Assembly: GCF_003144115.1 (NCBI RefSeq)
Contig: NW_020312003.1
Location: 608,267-672,266 of the forward strand
DNA: 64,000 nucleotides
Source: Tilletiopsis washingtonensis
Lineage: Eukaryota; Basidiomycota; Exobasidiomycetes; Entylomatales
Direction: 5' to 3'
In this document: in pieces, positions 20,101-32,385 of the stretch
Position numbering within the stretch: the stretch's first letter is position 1
Layout of the letters: each line of letters opens with the position of its first letter
The notes under the pieces: generated by a model
What the model was told of the DNA's origin: nothing
Seen by the model: only the letters and a program-made list of their open reading frames with translations
Databases searched by the model: none
Position numbers and translations under genes: made by a program

Positions 20101-23100
20101 GAACTGCGAGAAGAGAATGCCGATGTTGACGAGGCCCTGGCCCGTCTGGCGCACGATGCGGCCGTCGATGATCGCCACAGTCGTCGCCTTGGAGGCGAGG
20201 AAGAGGTTGCGCGCCGCGATGGGGCCGACGAGCGTGCCCATAAAGTACGCATCGAAGTTGGCCGTGCCGAGCTCGACGCCGAGCGACGCCGGCGAGTAGA
20301 TGGGCGCCTCGATGTTGATGTTGATGAAGCCCGGCCCGTCGCTGGGCGCCTCGAACTTGGTGATGACAATGCCGGGCAGGCCGTTGAATGCGTCCAGCGT
20401 GATGGTCTTGTCGAGGATGACATTCTGGTAGCGGATGCCCAGCGCACGCACGAGCACGCGGTTGCTGTACAGGCGCCACTGGAATTGCGCGTTGTTGAGG
20501 ATGTAGTCGGCAAACTCGGTAAAGGCAGGCTCGTCGAGGATCGTCAGCTGGCCCTGCGAGCGCAGGTTCGGCACGCCGTCCGGCGGGCTCGAGCAGATCG
20601 GCGGCAGCGAGATCTCGGCAATGTCGCGGCCGTTGTAGCCGATGCGGATCGGCTCGGGGAACTCGATGTACGCATCGGCCGGTGCATCCGTCATCAGCGA
20701 GCCGGCGAGCGAGGTGAAGAAGCCCTCGTTCGTCAGGCTCGTGGCGTTGGCCTGCGTCACCGTCAGCGTCGACTGGTTCACGATGAGCTGGATGAGCGGC
20801 GCGCCGGCGGGGCCGAGCAGGTAGAGAGCCGTCTCGTCCGTCTGCGTGGGCACGGGCTGCTGGATGAAGTTGAGGTCCGTCTGGTACTCGTCGATCTTGA
20901 CCGTGGAGCGAATGGGAATCGACGTGGCGAGGCCGCGCAGCGCCTGCAGCACGGCGCCGAGCGTGTCGAACGCACGGCCCGACACACACGGCGGCTGCTG
21001 GTCGTCGGGCACGGGGATGATCGTCGTGCGCGTGTCGGGCAGGTCGAGCACCTGCTGCAGGAACGGCGGCAGCGGGCCGAGGCTGGTGCCCGTGTCGCGC
21101 GCGACGGCAATCACAAAGCGGATGAGCGTCTTCGGGTCGATGTCCAGCGCGATGGGCAGCTGCTGCGACTGCGTCGTGACCTTGCCCGGCGCGCTGATCG
21201 GGTTGCTGCGCAGGTTCTGGTCGATGGTGCCGACGACGATGCCGTCGTACACGGCCTGCGCGTACAGCTGGATGATGTTGATCGACGCCGTAAAGGGGTT
21301 GGCGATGAGCACGCTCGCCTGGGCAATGCCCGTCTGCGCAATGTCGCGCGGCACCTCGAGGAACGCCTGCACGACGATGAGCTTCATCAGCGGCGGAATC
21401 TGCGCCGTGAGCGTGATGCCGGAGAGCGCCTGGATGAGCGACGGAATGGGCGTCGTCTGGCTCGTGCCCTGCACGGTTGCATCCGAGGTGATGTTCTGCA
21501 CGTAGTTCTCAAGCAGCGTCTGGCCGGCGCGCACGTTCTCGGCGCCCTGCGGCGAGTAGAGAATCTGCGTCGGCACGCGGTTCTCGCCAGGCACGAGCAG
21601 GATGTCGTTGATGAGCGCACGGCCGATGACGCGGTTCTGGAAGAGCGTCGCGAACTGCACGTCGCCAGCGCCAATCGTAATGTCCGAAGGATTGAAGAGC
21701 GTCACAGCCACGGTGATGAGCAGGTACGTGGGGAAGCCACGCGCGACGTCGAGGTCCGAGACGATGGCGGGACGCGCGTTGAGGTTCTGCAGACCCAGGA
21801 TGTTCGTGTTGAGGTTAAAGGGAATGTCGCGGATCGTCACGAGGCCGGCTCCGGTCAGTGTGTTCGCCGTGGCCTGGCCATTGAGGTTGAAGGTGACGAT
21901 CTCCTCGCGCGTCACATCGGCGACGAACTGCGAGAAGATGCGGCGCGACTCGCCGTTGTTGTACACGGCAAAGGGCACATTGTTAAACATCAGCGTCAGG
22001 ATGCGTGCCTCGACGTCTGTAAGCGTGTTCGACTCGGGGATGTTGAGCACGGCAAAGTTCTGGCCCTGGTAGTTGGCCGTGAAGGGGCCGGCCGTCGTCT
22101 TGATGTCCACAGGCAGCGTGAAGGGCAGGAAGAAGTTCGCCGTCGTGTTCATCGAGTCCGACTGCGGGTTGTACGCCGTCGGCACCGTGAAGAACAGCGA
22201 GAGCTGGTTGATGGAGATCAGACGGATGACCTCAAAGTCCTGCGACGGCAGCGACACCTCGACGTTGAGCACGCGGATGCCCTCGTTGAGCCACACGACG
22301 TCCTCGGGGCCGGCAAACTCGCCGTGCACGATCAGCGGCGTGTTGACATTGTGCACGAAGTTCGTCAGCACCTCGCCGAGCACCTCGAGGCCGAAGCCCT
22401 GCTGCGGGACGATGCTGCCGACGAGCGGCACCGTAGTGACGGCGAGCGCCTGCAACGTGAACGCGCCCTCGGCCGCGGCAGGGCCGATGAGCGAGTCATT
22501 CCGCGTGATCGTCGTGCCGAAGCGGGACAGCGCCACGCCGACCTGCGCCGGGTTGTTGATCGTGCTGACGGCCGTGAGGTGGATGCCGCCTCCGGGCTCG
22601 TTGTAGGGCACGTCGAACGAGTTGATGATGACCTGGTTGCGGAGCCCATTCAGGCCCGTGAGCTGCACATCCTTGTTGATCGTGATGCCCGGCACGACGA
22701 TGCCGAGCGCCGCGACGGAGATGCCCTGGCCACGGATGTTCCAGATGAACGAGGGGTTGAGGATGACGTACTTGAGGAAGTCCGTGAAGTAGCCCACGTC
22801 CGGGATCTGGCCCTCGAGCTCGATGTTGAGCGACGAGCCGAGGTCGCCGACGAGCGAGATGTTCGGGAATGCAGCCGAGGTGAGCGGGCGGCCCTCCCAG
22901 AAGATGTCGAGGCCCTCGGGGAAGGACACGACGCCGTCGAAGGGGCCGGCATTGGTCAGAGCACCCTGCAGCGAGGCGCGGAACGAGTTGGGGCGAGCCT
23001 CGAGGATCGTCACACGGTCGATGTTGAGGATCGAGCCGTCGACAATCTTCTGCACGATCGGCGCGGCAAGCGTGGGCAGCAGAAGCAGCAGCGTGTCGTC

Positions 23101-25921
23101 GACGCCGAGCGGCACGTTGTTCTGCGAGAACGTGAGCGTCGTGCCGTAGTCGCCAATGACGGCGTCCGAGACGATGACCAGGTCGGCCGTGGCAGTAGAG
23201 AAGGCGTCGAGCACGTAGCTGGCCAGGTTGAAGCCCGTGTACAGGTTGGCACGCTTCTGCACGCCGTCGGCGGGCAGCGGGAGCGCGCGCTTGAGCACGG
23301 CATCCTCGCCGCTAAAGTCGATGCCCTCGTCGTCGCCGAGCTGCTCGCTGATCGCGGCGCCCGTGTTGGCTCCGACGCCCATGAGGACCTGCGCCATCTT
23401 GTCGTCCTCCTCCAGCACGAAAGTCTTCTGCTCGGCGAGGTCGCGCTTGCGCTGCGCCTCGTCGCGCGTCGGCGTGAGCGTAAAGCCGCCGAGCTGCACG
23501 ACACCGTCGATGTACGCCGGATTCAGGCCGCGCTGCATGGCAAAGGCACGCAGAATCGAGAACAGGTCCGGCGGGTACAGGTTGACCGACAGAGGGACAA
23601 TGGGCGACGTCGTGACAGCCTTGCCAGCGGCCGTGAATTCCAGCGGCGTGTTGATGTTGGCGAGGAAGATGCCGTGCGCCGAGGCGTTGGCTGCGATGCG
23701 CGAGATCGCAAGGCTCGAGCTGAACGGGTTCGCAAGGTCGACATGCGAGTTGGCAATGTCGTCGGTGATGCCCGTCGAGGCCAGCACGGTGAGGTTCGCG
23801 GAGCGCACCAGGCTCGTCTTCAGGCCGGGCAGCGTCGCGTTGAGCACGATGCCGCCGAGCGTGGGGTTCAGCGAGGCCACCGGCGACGAGCGATCGAAGC
23901 CCCGGATCTCGAGGTTCGTGTCGAGGCCGCTGATGAAGCGGTTCAGCGTCTCGAGGCCCTTGGGGGAGCGGTTCGGGTCGAAGAACGACGTCGAATTGAC
24001 GTCGTTGCGGCCGATCTTGAGGTTCAGGTTGGGCAGCGTGGCATTGCCGAGCGCCACGCCGTCCTTGACGAGCTCAAAGGTGGCGTCACCCGTCGTGAGG
24101 TTGAGGTTCGAGGGGTTGATCGTCGTCAGCGCAACGCCGAGCGACACGGCGTCGGAGGTGCCGCCCGTCACGTCGACCGAATTGATGATCGTGGGGTACG
24201 TCAGCAGGCCATTGAGGCCGGCGAGACCAGTCGTGACGTCGAATGCGATGCCGTCGAGCAGCACGCGGCCGAGCGGCGTGTCGGTGATGGCCTTGGCCGA
24301 GCCCTTGGCGGCAAAGTTGGCCGACGACGAGTAGGTAAAGGCGTTCTGGAAGGCCACGAGCTGCTTCTGCGCCGCCTCGGTGCCGTTCGGCAGGAAGAGC
24401 TTCGACGGCGGCAGCGTGAGGTTGATCACACCGGCCGTCTGGCCGGCGTTGAGCACCTGAATGTCCGTCGACGAGTTGCCGTACGGGCCGTAGACGCTGC
24501 CGACGGGCGCACCCATGAACTCGATGTTGAGCTGAGTCGCGAGCGACAGGATGTTGAGCGAGAAGCCGAAGGGCAGGGCGAACGTGCCGACGAGCTCGTT
24601 CGAGAACAGCACGGGGTTGAAAGGCTCCTCTTGGTTGTACACGAGCGAGACGTAGTCGATCTGGATGCCCTTGATGGGGTTAATCGGATCGGGACTCTGG
24701 AAGGGAATCTGCGCCACGAGTGCACGAATGCCCTGGCTCAGCCACGAGATCGTCTCGCCGTTGGACTGGCGCGTCGAAAGACCACGCGCCTCGACGGGCG
24801 AGACCTCGCCGTTGATGTAGGCCGTGAAGAGCTCGCCGAGCAGGTCCAGCTCCGTCTGGTTGCCCGCGTGCGGGATCAGGCGGCCGGAGAGCGTCACGAT
24901 GTTGACACCACTGTGTGCAGGGCGTGTCAGCAGAGCAGAGAGCGTGCCATGGCGCCAGCACTGACGTCGTGAGGTTGAGGCCGTCCGTGGACACCGGGCC
25001 AAGGTACATGCCCTTGTAGTACAAGGCCAGGTCCAGCGTGCCCACCTCGACGCTGAAGGCCGACGGGTTGACGAGCTGCGTGGTGGCAATCGTCGTGATG
25101 CCGCCCTGCGGGTCGTCACCCGGCAGCTGCAGTGCCTGTGGGTGCACCCTGGGTCAGCAGACGCTCCTCCCGCCACGGGCTGCGCCACCACGCACCAGGA
25201 TCTTGATGTCGTGGAAGTTGTCGATGCCCTTGAAGACGACATTCTTGATGAAGCGGAACGGCTTGTACGTCGGCAGGAAGCTGAACGCCTCGGCGCGCAC
25301 CTCCTCGCAGCGCAGCTGCCACGTAAACTCGGGCTGCGTGATGAGGTACTCGGAGAACTCGCCGAAGCCGGCCTCGTCGGTGACCTGGAACGTCGTCGCC
25401 TGGCGCACGAGCGCCGAGCCGGCGGCGGCGTTGATGCGCGCGAGCGTCATCTGGCCGAGGTGCAGCTCGCGCATGCCGCCCTCGGACGACGGCGGCGTGT
25501 TCCAGTAGATGTCGACGGGCTTGCGGAAGATGAGGCGGGCGGGGAAGATGCCCGTCTTCTTGACGCGGCCGTCGATGCTGAGCGGGAAGGACGTGTTGCC
25601 GACGTTGGTGATGTTGGCCTGGTAGACGTGCAGCTGCGCCGTGTGCAGCGCGTGGTTCGCCACGGCCCAGAGAACGGGCACGAGCGTAATGACGGCGGTG
25701 ACGAGGATGATGGGCGGCGCGAGGAAGAGACAGCAGAAGCCGAGCTTCTTGGTGAAGTACTTCTTCTCGTACGGCGTGCCGCGGGCGGCGAGGTAGCCGA
25801 GCGGCGTGCCCGGCTGGTACATGGCCTGGCCGCTGCGCGCCGTCTCCTGGCTGCCGGTGCGGCCGCCGCGGCGGTTCACGAGCCCGCCGCGCGAGCCGAG
25901 CGACGCATTGTCGTCGGCCAT
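17174..25921 (-). CDS. Giant Tag1-like vacuolar membrane protein (DUF3712 repeats)
   Basis: Resembles yeast Tag1, a vacuolar membrane protein linked to termination of autophagy. Nine exons in consistent phase: 25196-25921, 24966-25135, 19496-24910, 18860-18923, 17953-18790, 17563-17888, 17471-17503, 17348-17412, 17174-17282. They total 2,581 residues. A cytosolic N-terminus of about 60 residues is followed by one membrane segment (about 61-88, LGFCCLFLAPPIILVTAVIT). The rest should lie in the vacuole lumen and consists of several diverged DUF3712 units, each with phrases like NPSDITI, IGRALINDILLVPGENR and FNGL/INSFDV. The final exons encode 11-residue TVxGVTSAVN repeats. The junction of the 5.4 kb exon with 18923 is confirmed by internal homology: INSFGRTAEIGRLDV aligns with another unit of the same protein. 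Yeast Tag1 is far shorter, so the function is inferred only. Confidence 0.88.
17348..17563 (-). repeat. Mini-exons encoding 11-residue repeats of the Tag1-like protein
   Basis: The 33-nt exon 17471-17503 encodes TVAGVTSAVNQ. The next exon, 17348-17412, starts TVSGVTSAVNN. The preceding exon ends SNVTSVLNE. Each is bounded by a short intron. The pattern looks like duplication of a tiny exon together with its intron. Confidence 0.8.
18924..19495 (-). other. Long (572-nt) intron in the Tag1-like gene
   Basis: Most introns in this window are shorter than about 150 nt. This one has a GTGAGT donor and TCGCAG acceptor and contains GCGCGACGCG-type short repeats (about 18980-19020) and a 25-nt direct duplication of a C/A-rich unit at about 19303-19352. 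The flanking exons align continuously to another repeat of the same protein, so no missing exon is needed. Confidence 0.75.
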
Positions 25922-28401
25922 GGCGCACTGGGCTGGGCGCCCGAGGGGTATGAAGGAGCGGTGCGAGGTGCGCCGGGTGGCGAGGGTGTCCGGAGAGGGT
26001 GAGGGTGCGAAAGAAACGGGCGGCGGCGAGCGCAGCCGGCGAAGTCGAAGCGAGCGGGAGAGAGAGTGCGCGCGGGGTCGCGCTGAAGGCAAGAGAGAGC
26101 GGCGCGCGGGGCGGCCTCTTGCGTGGCCTGCGTGCTGCTGCCGGAGGGGACCGAGACGGGGGGATGGGAGAGCGGAACGCGGAGGGAGCGGCGTGGGGAA
26201 CAGGCGAAGAAGGCGTGCGAGAGCGCGGCGGGTGCAGCGAGGAGGCCGAGCGGCGCCAGGGCCGCAGAGGGGCCGGCCCTCTGACACTCGCACTCTGCGC
26301 GCCGCAAGCCGCAGCAACCAGCAGAGCCTGCGCTCTGGAGCCGCAGCTGCGATGCGCCGCGCCCGCCGCATCGCCGCATCGCCGCACGGCACCTGAGCAG
26401 GAGAGCTGCAGGCGCGGCAAAAGAAGGCGAGGCAGCAAGCGCAGGCGCGGGGGCCGAATGCGAGTGCGGGGCAGGCAGTTCAGCAGCGCAGACGGCGGTG
26501 CGGCCTGACGTGCGGGCGTGACGCCTGCGCTGCGCTCTCGGCGGCAGCAGATGCTGCAGCACGCACGCAGCAGAAGCACCGGCGGCAGTGCTGTCTGTTT
26601 GCGCTCAAGGTGCATTCAGCGCCCTTGCCCAGGCAGCACGCCGCGGCCGCAGGACAGCCGCCGCAGGCACCGGCGCCGTCCGGACGAACCCCTGCGCTGC
26701 CGTTCTGTCGCGGTGAGACCACTCGGTGCCGCCGCACTGGGCCAGTGTCGGAGCCGCGTGCACGCTGCCAGTCTCTTGGCCGCGCCGCATCAGCGTGCAG
26801 CGCAAGGCCGCCGAATGCGGTGCCGATGCCTCGCCGCTCCTCACGCGACGCGCCCTCTTGCGCTCGTCTGCCCCGGCGCCGGAGCATGAAATAGGCACCT
26901 GCGTAGCGCCGAGCCCGCCGAGGCCGCTCGCCTGGTGCCATGCGCCGCTGCTGCTCTTCTGCTGCCGCGCCCTCGAGTGGTAGCCGCAACGCCGCGTTCT
27001 GGCTCCGCCTGCGCTGCGGCCGCTCAGCGGGCGGCAGCGCGCCTCGATGCGGCCGAGCGCTGCTGGGCTGCGCTGCTGGTGGATGACAGCGCGCGTGTCA
27101 GCGCTTGCCGTTTGCAGCCGCGGCGGCAGTGCCTGAGGCAGAGCGCGAGGCCGAGCGGGGATGCGGATGCGGGGCATCGGGTCCGTCGCCGCGCGCGCGG
27201 ACGGCGGGCGCACACACCATGCAGCGATCGCCGTGCAGCGGGCCTGCGCCGTTTTCTAGACCGCCCGCACTCCGCCGTCCGCCGTCTCTTGAGCGCCCTG
27301 CTGAAAGCCGGCGGCGGCCGTCGATGGCGTTGGGCCGGGCGCCGACGAGGGCTGGAGCGCGCTGCAAACAAAGCAGAGCGCGCGCGAGCAGCAGAGGACA
27401 CGTCGCCGCTCCCACAGGCCAATAGGGTGCGACACACGCCCGCCTCGGAGGCCGCCGCTTGTCCCTGCAAACGAGCGTCGGGCCTCGCAGTGCCGGTGCT
27501 GCAGTGGTCCGAGAGAGGAAGTAACGACAAGCACAGTGCGCATGCCACCTGCAGCCTACGCGGCCGCCAAAGCTCGCACCGGCGCTTGGGAGGGCCGGGA
27601 TGTGGGGAAGCGAGGGGCGTGCGGGCGCGCAGCGAGCCCGGGCGAAGCACCTGCCGGAGGCAGCGCCGAGGCGCGGCGGCGGCGGCGGCAGCAGACGGGA
27701 GGGTGACGAGCACGGCCCAGCGCGGGAGCCTGTGCAGATCCCCAATTCATAAATCGACATGAGTGCAAGAGGCCGATTTCTAAACGCTTGTTCCGGCGTG
27801 TCGCGCGCGCGCGGTGCCGAGCCCAGCATGCAGACGGTGCGGCACCGCGCCAGCACCTCATGCGAGCATTGCGCCATGGCGGCCACACCGAGCAGGCTGA
27901 CGCGGCACCTGACGTGCTGCTGCTCCGTCTCACCTTGACTCTGCAGCGACAGGGCGAAGCGGCAGGGCTCACGGCCCTGGGAAGGCAGCGACGGCGTAGT
28001 CTCATCCCCAGAGTCCGCTAATGCACGGCGGCAGCTGCTGAAAGCAAGCGCATGTCGGACGTCTGCAGCGCTGCAGACGATGCAGCGCTGCAGCTGAGCT
28101 GCTCTCTGAGCGCTGACTTTGAGCTGCGTGTCGCCGCTGCAGCGGGTCGCACTTTTGGGCGCAGCACGTCCCCGAGCCGCGCGGCCAAGCCCCGAGCGAG
28201 AGCCGTAGCGCGGGGGCTGCCGCCGACGGATCACATGCTGCGACGATCAGCCCGAGGCCGAGGGCTCGTGCAGCACCCACGGCACAGCAGCAGCGCATCG
28301 CCCACCCTCTGCCACGCTGTACCCCGCATTCCCCGCATCAGAGGATCGACAGACTCCCGCAAATTCATGCCTCTCTGCTCCAGCTCAAGCCTTTCCCATT
28401 C
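25922..28401. other. 2.5 kb gene-free stretch upstream of the Tag1-like gene
   Basis: No reading frame here has believable composition. The frames are Arg/Ala/Pro/Cys-rich products of GC bias. A short AT-richer island lies at about 27740-27790. The right-hand part must include the Tag1-like promoter at 25922 upward and the NAS6 3' end near 28400. No tRNA B-box or other RNA gene was found by eye. Confidence 0.5.
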
Positions 28402-29837
28402 CTAGCCCTCGCGGGGCCCACAGACACTGCGCAGATAGTCGAGCAGCTTGCGCTGCTCCTGTCCACCAACGCCCGGCAGCTCCTCGGGCACGACGCCGTC
28501 GACGTTCTGCCGCTCGCGGTCCGCGCCGCACTCGTCGATGAGCAGCACAGCCGTCGAGCCGTGTCCCGAGTCTGCGCATCGAGACAAGGTCAGCCAGTGG
28601 CAGCCTCATCACGCGAGCCCCACTGACCGAGCGCCAGATGCAACGGCGTGTTGCCGAGCCGATCTGCAGGGCTGCGATCGGGCGGAGAGGTCAGGAGGCT
28701 GTCCGGACGGACGCATTTCTAGCTCGCCACGACGCGCTGCTCACTTGACTCGTGTCTTCTCGTGCTTGCCCTCGACCTTGAGCGCTGGCGGGCTGTACAG
28801 CATGCGGACGAAGGCATCCTTGCCGTTTGAGGCTGCGCGGTGGCTGCAGAGCGTGTCAGCGCAGAGCAGACCGGCATGTACACATGCCGGAGAAGCAGAA
28901 GATCCTGCAGCGCTCTACGGGCGCAGGTAGCGAAGTCATGCGCAGCTGAAGCCGCAGCGAAGCCGTGCATCTCTCCGTACCTTGCGAAGCAGAGCTGTGC
29001 AAGACTCGTGTCCGACAGCAGAGCGCCCTGCACCTCTCGAAGCCACGCGAAGGCTGCCACCGCACCCAGCGCACGGACCCAGCGTCTCACATCTGCTCGT
29101 CCACTTCGGGCACTCACATAGCACACTGCTTCGCCCCATCTCTCGCGTTCACCTCGGCGCCGTGCTCGAGCAGCAGGCGCCCGACGTCGGTGTGGCCCTT
29201 GCTTGCGGCGTAGTGCAGCGGCGTGAGGCCCTTTGGCGTCAAGACGCGCGGCGAGGCGCCGCGGTACAGCAGCTCTGCGACGTTCTCGTCACGTCCTGCC
29301 GAGGCGGCGATGTGGAGAGGTGTCCAGCTGTGAAGAGGTGTCAGATCGCAGTGAAGATGTATGGTGCTCAGTTGCAGTCAGACGAGTGGCGGAGCCGGCT
29401 GCTGCGGCCTCGACATCATCGGCCGCCGGCACCGTCCGGGCGCAAGCCATACCAGCGCGGCGCATCGTCTCGGCTAGTGACTCAGCTGTGCCAGCGCTGT
29501 CTGCTCGTGAAGGCGGCAGCTGCGTGCAGGAGAGCGAGCGCACGCCGCAGCTCCGTCCTGCACCTCCTCGCAACGTGCCACTTCGTTTGCCCACTCACCC
29601 ACTGGCATCCGTCTGCGCCACATCCGCGCCGGCATCGCAGAGCGCGCGCACCACATCGCGATTGCAGAAGCTGGCAGCCCAGTGCAGCGGTGTGCGTCCA
29701 TCGTCGTCGAGGTGCGTGGCGGCGGCGCGGCGTGCATCACCATCGAGCGAGCCCAGCTGGCGCAGCACGAGGTTCGAGTTGCCGTCCATGCAGATGCGCC
29801 CGAGCGGCGCGTCGGCGGCGGAAGAGGATGCGGCCAT
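28402..29837 (-). CDS. NAS6: 26S proteasome assembly chaperone Nas6 / gankyrin (PSMD10)
   Basis: Ankyrin-repeat chaperone that binds the C-domain of ATPase Rpt3 during assembly of the proteasome regulatory particle. Exons 29599-29837, 29118-29327, 28745-28843, 28628-28671 and 28402-28571 give 253 residues, close to yeast Nas6 (228). Consecutive ankyrin units are visible: DDDGRTPLHWAASFCNRDVV, GWTPLHIAASAGRDENVAEL, KGLTPLHYAASKGHTDVGRL, IHRAASNGKDAFVRML and RLGNTPLHLALGDSGHGSTA. The C-terminal line ends RKLLDYLRSVCGP. Short inserts lie between the later repeats. The 44-nt fourth exon is fixed by phase on both sides and by the ankyrin consensus. It is divergent from another ankyrin gene. Confidence 0.9.
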
Positions 29838-30311
29838 GGCTTCTGAGGATTGTGAGGGGCAACGAGCGGTGCTGGGAGATGTGGCTGGAGAGGTGGAGGC
29901 GCTGTGCGGCGTGCTGGAGGCACAGCGCTCAGGTGTCGAGAGCAGAAGGCCGCGCGTCGTCCGGCGCTGTCCCGAGTCCCGCGCACCCGCGCCTCCACGG
30001 TGCTCTGGCCGCCGCTGCCGCTCGCTCCCGCGCCGATCAGCCGCCAACGTGCGGCCGCGACCGGCGCAGCAAGAGAGCGCATCCCGGCCGCATCTGCCTT
30101 GCTCAGGGCTCTTAGAGCGTTGCTGAACAGCAAGCGTCGGAGCGTCGTGCGATGCCGCCGTTCTCGCGCCGCCTGGCGTGAGCGAGGACCGCCGAGGTGC
30201 GGCTTAATGGCGCATAAAGTGCTCACACGCGCTTCATTAAGCCGCATGTGGCGCCTGCGCCGATACGGCGGCCTATCGGCGCTGCTGCTTCTCTCTCCAC
30301 CTCCATCCACC
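29838..30311. promoter_or_regulatory. Shared divergent promoter NAS6 / ankyrin gene
   Basis: 474 bases between divergent start codons, with a 12-bp inverted repeat in the right part. A plus-strand ATG at 30207 is in frame with the downstream gene, so the leader border there is uncertain. Confidence 0.5.
30198..30246. promoter_or_regulatory. 12-bp inverted repeat in promoter
   Basis: Arms TGCGGCTTAATG (30198-30209) and its exact reverse complement (30235-30246), with a 25-nt spacer. The core is relatively AT-rich in a GC-rich region. It could bind a dimeric regulator or form a stem-loop if transcribed. Confidence 0.6.
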
Positions 30312-32227
30312 ATGACGGTCTCGCCGCCGTCGCACCCGCGCAGCGCAGCCGGCGGCAGCGGCGTCCTGTCGTCGGCTTCTGCTCATAGCAGCGGCACGGC
30401 GCCGTGCGGCGGCACGACGCTGGCGCAGCGCTTCCGGCGCGCCGTCATCGAGAGCGACCTCAGCCGCGCCCGGCGGCTGGCGGCGCGGGCGCTCGAGATC
30501 GCACCGGGCCCGCGCCGCCTCGTGTGCGAGCCGAGCGGCATGGAGGATGCGGCGCACGGCGATGTGTTTGGCAGCAGCGATGTCTTCGGCAGCAGTTCGC
30601 GCAGCAGCACCCTCGCCGCGCCCGTCGGCGACCTCTCGGCGTCGCGCGGCAGCATCGCCACGCTCCTCGGGCCGCGCCCCGACGACGGCGCCAGCGCCAC
30701 CTTCGCCGCGCGCTCGCCGCACTCGCCGCCGCGTCGCTACGCACGCCGGCTGCTCGTGGCGCATCCGGCCAGCTCTCTGTCGCCCGAGGCGCGCGCCGTG
30801 GCAGCCCAACGCCGGGCACTGGCGCAGAGCGGCACGCTGCACTTTGACATCCGCAACCTCGACACCTGCCTGCTGCTGGCGCCGGCTGCGACGGGACGCG
30901 CGCCGGCGGCCGCCGCAGAGGCGCCACATCTGGATGGCACGCGCAGCAGCCTGCATCATGCAATTGTGCACGACGGCAGTCGAGAGATGGTCGAGTGGTT
31001 GCTGGCGTGTGGACATGAGAGGCCGGACTTTAGCACCGTGAGTGGCAGGCCGGATGGAGGGGCGATGGGTGGGGCAGTCACCGAACGAGCAAGCGATGCA
31101 CGGAGCAGTACAGACAGCATCAGGCAGTCGAGAGGCCACTGCTGGCGCCCTGTCGCCCCTGCGCCGCCAGCCGAGCTCAGCTCACAACGCGCCCAGGACG
31201 CGCGCAACGCGACAATGGTCCAGCTCGCCTCCTCGCAGAATCGTCCGGATCTGATCGAGGCGATCTGTCTATCGCTCATGGCGCATCTCGCCGACGAGCA
31301 TGCGCGGGGACAGTACGTCTTCCCGCCTGTGCCACCGCGGCGCAGCGCCAGCACGGACGAGGAGGACGAAGAGGAGGACGTGGACGCCGACGAGCCCATT
31401 CCGGCGCCGCTGAGGGAACTGCTGGACTGGCAGGACGACGAGGGGCGTACGGCGCTGCAGGTCGCCAGCGTGCGCGGCTTTGAGGAGTGCGCAAGGGTGA
31501 GTGCAGCGGCGCCGAGCAACGCACGCGTGCTGACACCGCGACAGCTCCTGCTCGACCTCGGTGCAGATCCTGACTTATGCGACGTCGACGGCAACACGCC
31601 GCTGCACCAGTGAGTGCCGGTCGGGCACAGGTGCCTCGCCCAGTATTGCTGACCATTTGCCGCAGCGCCGCGTCGTGGGGACAGCTCATCGTCGTCCAGG
31701 TGAGCCCGCTCGCACTGCCCGCCCTGTCTTCGCGCTGACCCTCAGCAGCTGCTCATCGAGCGCGGCTGTCAGTTCGCCGCCAAGAACACCGACGGCTTCA
31801 CAGCCGCCGACTATGCCTATTCCGAGAGGTGCGCCCCTGCCGTTGCTGCCACTGTGGCACGCTCGCGCTCACGCCCGCACGCAGCTGCAAAGAAGCGCTG
31901 GAAGCCTTCGGCCGCGCACAGTGGGAGGGCCGCCGCATGGCGCGCAAGCGCGGCAACGGCTCCGCCAGCGGCCTCATCTTTCCCGGCATGCACGACGAGG
32001 CGCCACCCCGTACGTCGGGCGTCGGCTCGGCCGTGCCCATGCTCTATGCTGGGCTCGATGACGATGCCGCCGACGGCGCAGGCGGCGATTGGTCGCCGGC
32101 CAAGGTGCGTTGCCGATGCGATGCGGCGACGGCGCGGGTTTGTGCTGATGATGCTCTCGTGCAGAGCTTTGCGCCGCCAAGCCAGGGCATCATCTCGCCG
32201 CGCCTGCGCAGCGCTCGCTCTTCATGA
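30312..32227 (+). CDS. Ankyrin-repeat protein, function unknown
   Basis: Seven exons (30312-31037, 31197-31496, 31545-31609, 31666-31699, 31749-31828, 31885-32104, 32165-32227) give 495 residues. The N-terminal 240 residues are Ser/Ala/Arg-rich with a likely first ankyrin unit (SSLHHAIVHDGSREMVEWLL). More units follow: MVQLASSQNRPDLIEA, DEGRTALQVASVRGFEECAR, DVDGNTPLHHAASWGQLIVV and KNTDGFTAADYAYSE. An acidic loop (DEEDEEEDVDADE) interrupts the array. The tail is basic then Ser/Arg-rich. No membrane segment or catalytic domain is visible, so a scaffold or binding role is inferred. The fifth exon has a CAGCAG tandem acceptor (31746 or 31749). An upstream in-frame ATG at 30207 would add 35 residues. 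Confidence 0.8.
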
Positions 32228-32385
32228 CGCCTCGCCGCACAGCTTCCTACCTCCTCTACCTTTTGCTTCCATCTTCCTGCTCCATATTCCCGCGCTCTAG
32301 ACTTCACGCTATACCCTGCTCCCCGCTCTGCTCGAGTCAAATGCGTATCCCTTGCTTCCACGCTTGCATTGGCTTCGCGCGCTCG

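Noticed and set aside
18964-24972. A 2,002-codon open frame on the plus strand
   Set aside because: It lies antisense to the Tag1-like exons and is opened by GC-rich codon usage. Its composition (Arg/Val/Asp/Glu) mirrors the minus-strand codons and contains no domain.
27098-28234. 378-codon minus-strand frame
   Set aside because: Arg/Ala/Cys/Pro-rich throughout with no conserved block, typical of random GC-rich DNA.
30207-30311. Upstream in-frame start of the ankyrin gene
   Set aside because: It would begin inside the inverted repeat and add a basic, non-ankyrin leader. The start at 30312 has a better context, but the choice is not certain.
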